Origin: CACKLF01 sp002725175
Lineage (GTDB): Bacteria > Pseudomonadota > Alphaproteobacteria > Rhodobacterales > Rhodobacteraceae
DNA: 14,113 nucleotides
NCBI GenBank assembly: GCA_002725175.2
Contig: PBQX02000068.1
Coordinates: forward strand, 1-14,113
Direction: 5' to 3'
A program made the position numbers and the translations under genes. The notes under the pieces are model-generated. The model worked only from the letters and a program-made list of their open reading frames with translations. It ran no database searches and was not told the DNA's origin. The stretch's first letter is position 1; each line of letters begins with the position of its first letter. This document shows positions 7,395-14,113 of this stretch, piece after piece.

Positions 7395-8012
7395 ATGTTA
7401 GCTACAGATAATTTAAAACGACAAATAATAGTGTGTANCTCAGTTATTTTTTTGTACACGATAGGAAGTAATTATCTTTATTCTGAAAGCANTACAGAAA
7501 GACTAGACCCAAAGANTTTTGTCGAAACCATNTATAAGAAAATTNACAAANTTGCTTCGANGGAGTCCANCGAATTAGAAAGAATATCGGACATGNTATC
7601 TCTCTTTGATGAGAGTGTTGATGTTTTATTTATATCAAGGGCTGTGCTTGGCCCAAGCTGGAAAACCTCTACTAAAGCAGAAAGAAGACATTTTTCTTCA
7701 GCACTAAAATATTATATGGCCAAAAAGTACGGCAACCAATTTGGAGATTTTAATTCTGGAAATCTACGGATAGAAAATGTTAAGAATCAGGGTTCAAAAG
7801 GATATCTGATCGACAGCAAGATCATAACTGAGAATTCAAAGTCTTTCGACATTTCTTGGCAGGTTGTTATGCATAAGACTGACCTAAAATTGATTAATAT
7901 TAAATTTGAGGGAATTTCGATGATTCATACCGAGAGGACTGAAATTCGNAACTTNTTAAGGTCTCTNTCTGGTTCCGTACCGACATTAATTAAGGAACTA
8001 GAAAATTATTAA
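7395..8012 (+). CDS. MlaC/Ttg2D-family periplasmic lipid-binding protein
   Basis: About 205 residues of the MlaC (Ttg2D, PF05494) family, periplasmic shuttles that carry phospholipids between outer- and inner-membrane Mla complexes; some alphaproteobacterial relatives (HpnM) sit with hopanoid genes. A basic start then a hydrophobic stretch (about 10-24) forms a Sec signal peptide, with likely cleavage near 30. Family signatures: FDESVDVLFISRAVLGPSWKT (71-91), AERRHFSSALKYYMAKKYG (95-113), the ISWQV strand (153-157), and FEGISMIHTERTEI (171-184), then the final SGSVPTLIKEL. It begins 14 bases after the dioxygenase stop, so the two are probably co-transcribed. No mlaFEDB or hopanoid genes are nearby. 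The gene stops five bases before the convergent PBP gene ends. Ns obscure about a dozen residues, mostly near the N-terminus. Confidence 0.85.
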   Translation: MLATDNLKRQIIVCXSVIFLYTIGSNYLYSESXTERLDPKXFVETXYKKIXKXASXESXELERISDMXSLFDESVDVLFISRAVLGPSWKTSTKAERRHFSSALKYYMAKKYGNQFGDFNSGNLRIENVKNQGSKGYLIDSKIITENSKSFDISWQVVMHKTDLKLINIKFEGISMIHTERTEIXNXLRSXSGSVPTLIKELENY

Positions 8013-8017
8013 TATTT

Positions 8018-10048
8018 TCANTTAGAAAAAGATTTAATTATCCTTTCAAAAAAACTCTCATTTCTATAGTCATTTAGATTGCTATTTTTGGGCACTTCTT
8101 CCAATCCTTTTTTAATTTCATCTGTGTTTACTATTACTGGAAGAGACATTTCTTGAGATTCCTTTGAATGTAATGGCTTTAAGCTTAGCATAATGCTCCT
8201 CCAAATTTCAGCAGGAAGNGTCCCCCCAGTTACTCCCTCAAGCGGAGTGTTGTCATCTTTNCCCATCCATACTCCAACAACATATTCGGAAGAGAACCCT
8301 AAAAACCAAGCATCTCTAGCATTNTGTGTAGTTCCTGTTTTACCTGCCAATCCCCAATCTTTAATTTTTGCCCTTACACCAGTTCCTTTTTCAATAACTT
8401 GATTCAACATATAAACTAATGCCTCAGATGCCCCTTCACTTANTGCTTGATTCCCCAAATAAACTTTATGCTCGATGATAGGAAAGCTGTCTCCTTTCAA
8501 GGATAATTCCTTCAAACCAAAAGGCTTAATGCTTACACCCTTATTTAAAATACCCGCGTAAGCACTTGTTAATTCAATTAGAGAAACTTCAGAAGTACCT
8601 AAGGACATAGAAGGGTTTAACGATATCTGAGAATCTATTCCAAGCTTCTTAGCTGTATCTTTAATCCTNCCGTACCCAATTGAGTTGCCTATTTCTACGG
8701 CGATTGTATTTATAGAATTTGAAAGTGCCGTAATTAAAGTAGTAGAACCAATATATTCATCGTTATAATTTTTTGGNGAATATTCCTTGAACCCAGGAAC
8801 TTTTACACTTAGCCGCCTATCATTTGCTATTGAAAAAGGAGAATATCCCAAATCAAGGGCAGTTGCGTATACAAAAGGTTTAAATGCTGAGCCAGGCTGT
8901 CTTNTGGCTTGAGTGGCTCTATTAAAATAATTCTTGCTTTCCTTTAGCTCACGTCCACCGACTATAGCTCTTACAGCACCATTTTTTTCCATTACAACTA
9001 TCGCTATCTGTGCGTTTGAATCAGCCTTAAGACGATTAGATAGGATATTTTTATATGCTTCCTCTACAACAGTTTGAATTTTTGGATCAAAGGTAGTNTT
9101 AATTACGATATCTTCCGTAGTATCATTAGAAAGGATATCNGGTGCATTTCTTATTATCCAATTGGCAAAATCCTCTCCAANTTTTGTCTTAGCTTGTGGA
9201 TGCAATTTTGCAGGTTGAGAAATAGCACTTTGATATTCACTTTCAGAAATATAACCTTGTTCTCTCATTAATCTAAGGACTATTGAACCTCTCTCACGTG
9301 CTAAGTCGATCCTATTAAGAGGAGAATATTTTGAAGGCGCAGTTANGAGACCTGACANCATGGCTGCCTCGGACAAATTCAAGGTGTGTGATTTTTTTCT
9401 AAAATACCGGTAAGCTGCAGCCTCAAAACCATTTGCTCCACCTCCCAAATAGACGCGGTTCACGTAAATGCTTAATATTTCTTTCTTTGTGAATTTCAAC
9501 TCTAGAGCAAAAGAAAAGGGTATCTCAATAATTTTACGACCTAAAGTTTGTCTCCTACAATCTAAATCATTTTTGTTCTCTGTTTTACCCAGACAAATCA
9601 ACTTAGAAACCTGCTGAGTAATAGTTGACCCGCCNTGGCCTTTAAATGGTGAACGTCCTTCTCTTAAATTAATACGAATCGCNGATAAAATTCCACGAGG
9701 AGAAACCCCTAGGTGAGAATAAAANCTTTTATCCTCTACAGNTATGATAGAATCATGAATTAACTTTGGAATATTGAGTGGNGTTAAATCATTAGAAAAN
9801 TGTCTTCCNCTTGAAGCAAAATTTACNCCATTAANATCTTTTATTTCAACGGAACCTCTATCTCTTCCATCTANAAGCTCTGGAATTTCCGGGATTATTA
9901 AGTAAAAATATAAAACAAGGAAACAAAATACAAAGCAACCAATTAAAAAGAATCTAAGAAGTAGCCAATTAAATGCTTTCAGTGCATACTGAAAGAAAAC
10001 CTTTGGTAGATAGTAAAGCTTTTTTAGAAGAGATTGGTCCTTGGGCAA
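8018..10048 (-). CDS. Class A penicillin-binding protein (PBP1A-type transglycosylase/transpeptidase)
   Basis: A 676-residue bifunctional peptidoglycan synthase. One membrane anchor lies at about 29-53. The GT51 transglycosylase domain follows: EDKxFYSHLG (105-114, catalytic E105), GGSTITQQ (139-146), RKIIEIPFSFALELKFTKKEIL (171-192) and YVNRVYLGGGANGFEAAA (195-212). The transpeptidase domain shows SAFK (387-390) with nucleophile S387, SIN (445-447) and KTGTT (570-574). The segment after the second motif contains a Cys pair (C152, C164) flanking a short insert, a variant I recall from alphaproteobacterial PBPs. The start appears to be TTG 10048 (no in-frame ATG fits; a weak GAGAAAATAAAG precedes it). 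The penultimate codon is AAN. About 40 residues beyond the last PBP motif form a low-complexity tail. It is a single-gene unit; the upstream gap is described separately. Confidence 0.93.
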   Translation of the reverse strand: MPKDQSLLKKLYYLPKVFFQYALKAFNWLLLRFFLIGCFVFCFLVLYFYLIIPEIPELXDGRDRGSVEIKDXNXVNFASXGRXFSNDLXPLNIPKLIHDSIIXVEDKXFYSHLGVSPRGILXAIRINLREGRSPFKGXGGSTITQQVSKLICLGKTENKNDLDCRRQTLGRKIIEIPFSFALELKFTKKEILSIYVNRVYLGGGANGFEAAAYRYFRKKSHTLNLSEAAMXSGLXTAPSKYSPLNRIDLARERGSIVLRLMREQGYISESEYQSAISQPAKLHPQAKTKXGEDFANWIIRNAXDILSNDTTEDIVIXTTFDPKIQTVVEEAYKNILSNRLKADSNAQIAIVVMEKNGAVRAIVGGRELKESKNYFNRATQAXRQPGSAFKPFVYATALDLGYSPFSIANDRRLSVKVPGFKEYXPKNYNDEYIGSTTLITALSNSINTIAVEIGNSIGYXRIKDTAKKLGIDSQISLNPSMSLGTSEVSLIELTSAYAGILNKGVSIKPFGLKELSLKGDSFPIIEHKVYLGNQAXSEGASEALVYMLNQVIEKGTGVRAKIKDWGLAGKTGTTXNARDAWFLGFSSEYVVGVWMXKDDNTPLEGVTGGXLPAEIWRSIMLSLKPLHSKESQEMSLPVIVNTDEIKKGLEEVPKNSNLNDYRNESFFERIIKSFSX

Positions 10049-10434
10049 CTTTATTTTCTCAGATACTCATTTAATAGAAGTTTAGTAGTTATTAGCAGAT
10101 AAGTNNNGTTTAGAAAACACCTTTGGNCCTAAGATGCTCTGAAGAAGANATCTTAGGCTTGGATGTATCTTAATTAGGAATTGAATCCTACCCAGNCTTT
10201 AATACCGTAAAACCTTNNCTCTCTACCATAAAGTCATAAAAAGATGGGTATTGATGATTTTTTCCTTACTGATGTAGCAATATTCCATTATTTATTAGGA
10301 AATTTTCAAATTTTTTCCATTTTTCTTCAAACTATCATTGTTTTTACAAGAAAATTTTGGTTAAGTTCTTACTATACTATTTCAAATAGCACTGTTAATA
10401 ACGGTGTTTCAATAAAACATAAGTGGAATTTAAT
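10049..10434. other. 386-base non-coding gap with small inverted repeats
   Basis: No supportable gene lies here; a 64-codon frame from 10244 overlaps the HU start and lacks protein-like features. Two inverted repeats stand close together. CCTAAGAT (10128-10135) pairs with ATCTTAGG (10150-10157) over a 14-base loop, and G-T pairs could extend it outward past the N at 10127. TAGGA (10175-10179) pairs with TCCTA (10186-10190) over six bases. AATACC (10201-10206) and GGTATT (10247-10252) are a weaker third pair. None is followed by a T-run. The right half is AT-rich and must hold the HU promoter; TATACT at 10373-10378 is a candidate -10 without a good -35. The left half should hold the PBP leader. 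Confidence 0.6.
10128..10157. repeat. Inverted repeat, 8-bp arms
   Basis: CCTAAGAT and ATCTTAGG are perfect reverse complements with a 14-base loop containing one N (10149). If the N at 10127 is G the stem gains another pair with C10158. On the minus strand it would lie in the 5' leader of the PBP mRNA, about 80-110 bases before the start. Function unknown: an RNA hairpin or a protein-binding palindrome are both possible. Confidence 0.55.
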
Positions 10435-10725
10435 ATGACACAAAAGCCAATGACAAAATCACAGCTCGTTGCATCTCTAGCAGAAACAATGGGTTCTGAT
10501 AAAGCTTCAGCTAATAGAATGGTTGATGCACTATGCGGAATAATTACTAAAGAGGTAGCTGGAGGAGGTGCAGTTACTCTCCCTGGAGTTGGAAAAATAT
10601 ATTGCCGAGCGCGTCCAGAAAGAATGGTAAGAAATCCTCAAACAAATGAACAAATTAAGAAACCAGCTGATAGAGTGGCTAAGGTATCAATAGCCAAAGC
10701 TCTCAAAGACGCTATTAATTCTTAA
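10435..10725 (+). CDS. HU/IHF-family DNA-binding protein
   Basis: A 96-residue histone-like protein that bends and compacts DNA as a dimer. The N-terminal helices read TKSQLVASLAETMGSDKASANRMVDAL (about 7-33), followed by the body strand VTLPGVGKIYCRARPERMVRNPQTNEQI (about 48-75), in which the RNPQT at the tip of the DNA-binding arm is the family hallmark, and the closing helix VSIAKALKDAINS. The ATG at 10435 is preferred; the frame also opens at GTG 10423 (four residues longer), whose GTGGAA could instead act as a weak Shine-Dalgarno for the ATG. The body is less similar to classical HU than the tip, and a cysteine sits in the strand (YCRAR), so it is an HU-family paralogue rather than clearly HupA/B or IHF. 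It is followed 11 bases later by a strong hairpin. Confidence 0.9.
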   Translation: MTQKPMTKSQLVASLAETMGSDKASANRMVDALCGIITKEVAGGGAVTLPGVGKIYCRARPERMVRNPQTNEQIKKPADRVAKVSIAKALKDAINS

Positions 10726-10736
10726 ACAAACGTTGA

Positions 10737-10760
10737 GACCGCACGATAAATCGTGCGGTC
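10737..10760 (+). terminator. Strong hairpin after the HU gene, probable terminator/attenuator
   Basis: A perfect 11-base inverted repeat with arm GACCGCACGAT and a two-base centre (in practice about ten pairs and a four-base loop). Its GC-rich stem stands out in an AT-rich context. The tail is only TAACCTTTT, so it is a weak intrinsic terminator by the T-run criterion, or an RNA-stabilising 3' end for HU mRNA with partial read-through into the permease. It ends seven bases before the likely TTG start of the next gene, and a GTG in the same frame lies inside its right arm. Confidence 0.7.
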
Positions 10761-10767
10761 TAACCTT

Positions 10768-11655
10768 TTGACATTTACTCTAAAAAAATTTGACTATAAG
10801 TCTGCTCTTCTAGGAGTAGCATTCGTGCTAATGTGGTCCAGTGCTTTTACATCTGCAAAAGTATTAGTACAGTACTCTCCTCCCTTATTTATTTTAGCAA
10901 TAAGATTTCTAATCTCAGGCAGTATCGGAATTTTATTAGCGTATCTTATGGGCCAACGAATGGCCTTCTCCAAAAATGAGTGGAAAGTTATTATCATTTT
11001 TGGAATTTGCCAAAATTCCATTTATCTCGGTCTTAATTTTACAGCAATGAAATGGATCGATGCAGGTATCGGTGCCGTAATTGCAAGCACTCTGCCAATC
11101 ATGGTGGCTACATTTTCTCTAATCATGGGGAGGGAAAATTTAAATATTTTAAGATTATTTGGACTTTGTATTGGTTTTTCCGGTGTCTTACTAATCATGA
11201 TTCAGCGTATAGAGGACCCTTCAAGTATTCTTGGGCTGTTTTTTTGTTCAGTTGGGGCAATTGCACTCGCTATTGCTACTATAGTAGTAAATAAAACTGC
11301 TACAAAGGGTGAAAATATTCTTATGATTGTAGGTCTCCAAATGTTAATCGGAAGCTTGACCCTTTTTCCAGTCGCCCTAATGATTGAAGATTGGTTTCTA
11401 AAGCCAACATTACCTTTCTTCATATCTTTTTGTTATACGACCATATTTCCCGGATTAGTAGGAACAGTAATATGGTTAAAACTTGTTGGAAGAATAGGTG
11501 CAACCCAAGCATCAAGCTATCATTTCTTAAACCCATTTTTAGGTGTAGTTACTGCCGCAGTATTATTATCGGAAAATTTGACGCTTTTCGATTATTCTGC
11601 AGTCATAATAATTACTGTAGGTATAGTAATAACACAAAGAAAAACTAAGCACTAG
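10768..11655 (+). CDS. DMT-superfamily (EamA) permease
   Basis: About 295 residues of the drug/metabolite transporter family: two EamA repeats and about ten hydrophobic helices in the inner membrane. The first repeat opens with GVAFVLMWSSAFTSAKVLVQ and continues with the arginine-containing helix LFILAIRFLISG. The end of the first repeat reads IDAGIGAVIASTLPIMVATFS, a typical family segment, and the second repeat ends with GATQASSYHFLNPFLGVVTAAVLLSE. Substrate cannot be told from sequence. The start is uncertain: TTG 10768 keeps the whole first helix; GTG 10753 lies inside the hairpin; GTG 10825 has a proper GGAG eight bases upstream (10813-10816) but would cut into helix 1. None of these has ATG. 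The stop TAG lies in the CTAG shared with the gyrB stop. Confidence 0.85.
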   Translation: MTFTLKKFDYKSALLGVAFVLMWSSAFTSAKVLVQYSPPLFILAIRFLISGSIGILLAYLMGQRMAFSKNEWKVIIIFGICQNSIYLGLNFTAMKWIDAGIGAVIASTLPIMVATFSLIMGRENLNILRLFGLCIGFSGVLLIMIQRIEDPSSILGLFFCSVGAIALAIATIVVNKTATKGENILMIVGLQMLIGSLTLFPVALMIEDWFLKPTLPFFISFCYTTIFPGLVGTVIWLKLVGRIGATQASSYHFLNPFLGVVTAAVLLSENLTLFDYSAVIIITVGIVITQRKTKH

Positions 11656-14066
11656 TAATCGAGATTAACCACATTAAGAGCATTCTCCTGAATAAACTCT
11701 CGCCTAGACTCAACCACATCACCCATCAGTTTTGAGAAAACTTCATCCGCTTCTACACTTTCCTCTATTTTTACCCTTAGTAAGCTTCTTGCTTCTCTAT
11801 CTAGTGTAGTCTCCCAAAGCTGGTCTGCATTCATTTCACCCAACCCCTTATATCTTTGCAGGCTAGTTCCGGAATTCCCCTCTTTCAAAATGGCCTGAAT
11901 CAAATCACGTGGAGAAAAAATATTATATTGGTTATCTTTTCTAGATAATACTGCTTTATCAGAATAAACCTCTCCTAAATCCTTTCCAAATTCAGTCAAT
12001 TTTTTTGCTTCAATAGATTCTAATACCCTGGCGTCCAATGAAAATGTTTCCTGAACACCTCTTAGAGACCGCATTAGCACCAAACTGGAATCTTCACCTA
12101 CCTCACCAAGCCAACCTCGGTCGTACTCTCCTGAAATATGGTTGAGTCTGTCAGCAATTTTTCGAGCATACTCACGCCTTTGCTCTGTCCCGCTTCCATT
12201 ACGAAGTGCTTCCACTATCGCAGCATGCTCTATTAACTGACTATTATAATTCTTAGGAAAGTTTAATAGTAAGCTTGATACTTTTCGGGCAACTAAAATA
12301 ACTTGGGCAAGATCATTCCCAGATAAAGCTGACCCATCAGATAGCGTGAGAATAGAACCCTCTAAACCTGATGCAATAAGAAAGTCATCCAAAGCATTTT
12401 GATCTTTCAAGTATACTTCTGATTTTCCTCTAGCTATCTTAAAAAGTGGAGGTTGAGCAATATATAAGTAACCGCCTTCTATTATTTCACGCATCTGCCT
12501 ATAAAAAAATGTTAGTAAGAGTGTTCTAATGTGAGCCCCATCAACATCGGCATCCGTCATAATGATAATTTTGTGATATCTAAGTTTAGATATATCAAAC
12601 TCATCTCTTATCCCTGTCCCTAAAGCATTAATTAAGGTTCCAATTTCCTGACTTGAAAGCATCTTATCAAACCTAGCTCTTTCTACGTTTAAGATTTTTC
12701 CTCTCAAAGGAAGTACAGCTTGATTTAATCTGGAACGCCCTTGCTTTGCGCTGCCTCCAGCACTATCTCCCTCAACCAGAAAAAGTTCAGCTTTTTCTGG
12801 ATTCTTTTCCTGGCAATCTGCCAACTTACCGGGCAAACTAGCGATATCTAAAGCAGTCTTCCTTCTAGTTAGTTCTCTTGCTTTTCTAGCAGCCTCCCTA
12901 GCAAGAGCTGCCTCAATTATTTTCCCGATAATAACCTTCGCTTCAGAAGGATTTTCTTCAAACCAGTCATTAAGTTTTTCGTTTACCAAACCTTCAACAA
13001 CAGGTCTTACTTCCGAAGAAACCAATTTATCTTTTGTTTGGCTTGAAAACTTTGGATCAGGCACCTTAACCGATAACACACATGTTAAGCCTTCTCTAGC
13101 ATCATCACCTACCAAATTGATTTTTTCTTTTTTTCCTAATCCGGATTTCAAGGCATAGGAATTTATGGTCCTAGTAAGTGCCCCCCTAAATCCAGCCAAA
13201 TGAGAACCTCCATCCCTCTGGGGAATATTATTTGTAAATGGGAGAACATTTTCATGAAAGCTATCATTCCACCACATTGAAATTTCCAGTTCTATTCCAT
13301 CACGCTCACCCATGATAAATATTGGATCTTCTATAAGAGCAGTTTTTGATCTGTCGAGGTATTTAACAAATTCTTTCACACCGCCCTCATAGCACATCTC
13401 CTTTGAGATTCTATCTACAGGCCTCTCATCAATTAAAACAATTCTTATCCCAGAGTTCAAAAATGCCAATTCTCTAAGACGCCGCTCTAGAGTTTTGAAT
13501 GAATAGTTAGTATCAGAGAAGGTTTTTGTAGAAGCTAAGAAGGTGACTTTAGTACCTTGCTTTTCATGCGCAGATCCTATTTCTTTCAAAGGCGTTATAG
13601 TATCTCCATGCCCAAATTCTGCATAATATTCTTTTCCACCTCTCCAAATGGTAAGTTGAAGTTCTTCTGATAGCGCATTTACAACAGAAATCCCAACTCC
13701 ATGTAATCCACCAGATACTTTATAGGAATTTTGATCAAATTTCCCCCCTGCATGTAACTGGGTCATTATAACTTCTGCTGCTGATATACCTTCACTTTCA
13801 TGAAAATCAACAGGAATACCCCTACCGTTATCAGTAACCGTTACTGTATTATCTCTTTCCAAAGTGACAGAAATCACATCGCAAAATCCCGCTAATGCTT
13901 CATCAATGCAATTATCAACAACTTCATAAACCATATGGTGAAGTCCCGAACCATCGTCCGTATCTCCAATATACATTCCAGGCCTTTTTCGGACAGCTTC
14001 AAGTCCCTTTAAAACCTTAATGGAATCTGCATCGTATGATTTTTCTGGTAGATCGTCTTTTGTCAT
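11652..14066 (-). CDS. gyrB: DNA gyrase subunit B
   Basis: An 804-residue type IIA topoisomerase ATPase subunit that pairs with GyrA to introduce negative supercoils. N-terminal GHKL ATPase: LEAVRKRPGMYIG (about 22-34), the catalytic region EVVDNCIDEA (48-57), DNGRGIP (79-85), GGLHGVGISVVNAL (119-132), and the transducer QTKDKL (343-348). The TOPRIM domain has EGDSAGG (432-438) and DADVDGAH (505-512) with the metal-binding acidic residues. The C-terminal tail has QRYKGLGEMNADQLWETTLD. The length equals E. coli GyrB, so the Gram-negative insert in the C-terminal half is present, and LADCQEKNPEKAE plus the tail favour GyrB over ParE. ATG 14066 is chosen because GAGG lies six bases upstream; an in-frame TTG at 14078 overlaps that site. 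Upstream only 47 bases remain, so neighbours such as recF cannot be seen. Confidence 0.97.
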   Translation of the reverse strand: MTKDDLPEKSYDADSIKVLKGLEAVRKRPGMYIGDTDDGSGLHHMVYEVVDNCIDEALAGFCDVISVTLERDNTVTVTDNGRGIPVDFHESEGISAAEVIMTQLHAGGKFDQNSYKVSGGLHGVGISVVNALSEELQLTIWRGGKEYYAEFGHGDTITPLKEIGSAHEKQGTKVTFLASTKTFSDTNYSFKTLERRLRELAFLNSGIRIVLIDERPVDRISKEMCYEGGVKEFVKYLDRSKTALIEDPIFIMGERDGIELEISMWWNDSFHENVLPFTNNIPQRDGGSHLAGFRGALTRTINSYALKSGLGKKEKINLVGDDAREGLTCVLSVKVPDPKFSSQTKDKLVSSEVRPVVEGLVNEKLNDWFEENPSEAKVIIGKIIEAALAREAARKARELTRRKTALDIASLPGKLADCQEKNPEKAELFLVEGDSAGGSAKQGRSRLNQAVLPLRGKILNVERARFDKMLSSQEIGTLINALGTGIRDEFDISKLRYHKIIIMTDADVDGAHIRTLLLTFFYRQMREIIEGGYLYIAQPPLFKIARGKSEVYLKDQNALDDFLIASGLEGSILTLSDGSALSGNDLAQVILVARKVSSLLLNFPKNYNSQLIEHAAIVEALRNGSGTEQRREYARKIADRLNHISGEYDRGWLGEVGEDSSLVLMRSLRGVQETFSLDARVLESIEAKKLTEFGKDLGEVYSDKAVLSRKDNQYNIFSPRDLIQAILKEGNSGTSLQRYKGLGEMNADQLWETTLDREARSLLRVKIEESVEADEVFSKLMGDVVESRREFIQENALNVVNLDY

Positions 14067-14072
14067 AATTTG

Positions 14073-14077
14073 CCTCA
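14073..14077 (-). promoter_or_regulatory. Ribosome binding site deciding the gyrB ATG
   Basis: TGAGG on the minus strand, six bases before ATG 14066. It uses the same bases as an in-frame upstream TTG, so the ATG is the start. A weak GTGACA-17-TATCGT promoter-like pair lies further upstream at the window edge and is not called. Confidence 0.6.
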
Positions 14078-14113
14078 ATTAACGATAATATAATTAGATT
14101 TATTTGTCACTAA

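Noticed and set aside
10150..10240. Possible tRNA or tmRNA fragment on the minus strand (GGTAGAG and GGATTCAATTCC look like D- and T-arm pieces)
   Set aside because: The T-like hairpin closes a six-base rather than seven-base loop, no acceptor or anticodon stem pairs, and the spacing is wrong. With Ns present, a damaged tRNA cannot be fully excluded.
10244..10438. Open frame of 64 codons before the HU gene
   Set aside because: Phe/Ile-rich translation of an AT-rich leader, overlapping the HU start, with no ribosome binding site.

Overview
The window reads as an ordinary stretch of core chromosome from a low-GC alphaproteobacterium, probably an uncultivated (marine-type) lineage assembled from mixed DNA. 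This placement rests on family resemblance seen by eye: the ubiE-ubiB pair, the RidA / glycerophosphodiesterase / COG3146 acyltransferase cluster, the CCA-encoding tRNA-Arg and the 804-residue GyrB all look alphaproteobacterial. No search was run. I see no transposase, integrase, phage gene, CRISPR array, toxin-antitoxin pair or defence gene, and no convincing undescribed multi-gene system.

Layout. Positions 54-3086 (minus strand) hold rsmD, ubiE, ubiB and tRNA-Arg(CCT): one rRNA methyltransferase, two ubiquinone-biosynthesis genes that overlap or abut, and a tRNA with its own -10 box. A Prx5-type peroxiredoxin (3154-3654, plus) diverges from rsmD. Positions 3651-6375 (minus) hold the run ridA, GDPD, COG3146 acyltransferase, phhB, with a good promoter in front of ridA and phhB translationally coupled to the gene before it. 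Diverging from ridA is a plus-strand pair, an ETHE1/Blh-type persulfide dioxygenase and a MlaC-like periplasmic protein (6517-8012). A class A penicillin-binding protein faces them (8018-10048, minus). After a 386-base gap containing small inverted repeats come an HU-family protein, a strong hairpin and a DMT/EamA permease (10435-11655, plus). gyrB (11652-14066, minus) closes the window.

The most informative features are structural. All ambiguous bases (N) lie between 3189 and 10218, and in the two genes I tallied they fall mainly on third codon positions, which suggests masked strain polymorphism rather than random sequencing failure. Two convergent gene pairs end inside a shared four-base palindrome (TTAA and CTAG), and a third pair is separated by five bases, so intergenic terminators are squeezed out. 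Many starts appear to be TTG or GTG. The gene functions are mostly housekeeping: respiration (ubiquinone), ribosome maturation, peroxide, persulfide and reactive-metabolite detoxification, cell-wall synthesis, envelope lipid handling and DNA topology.
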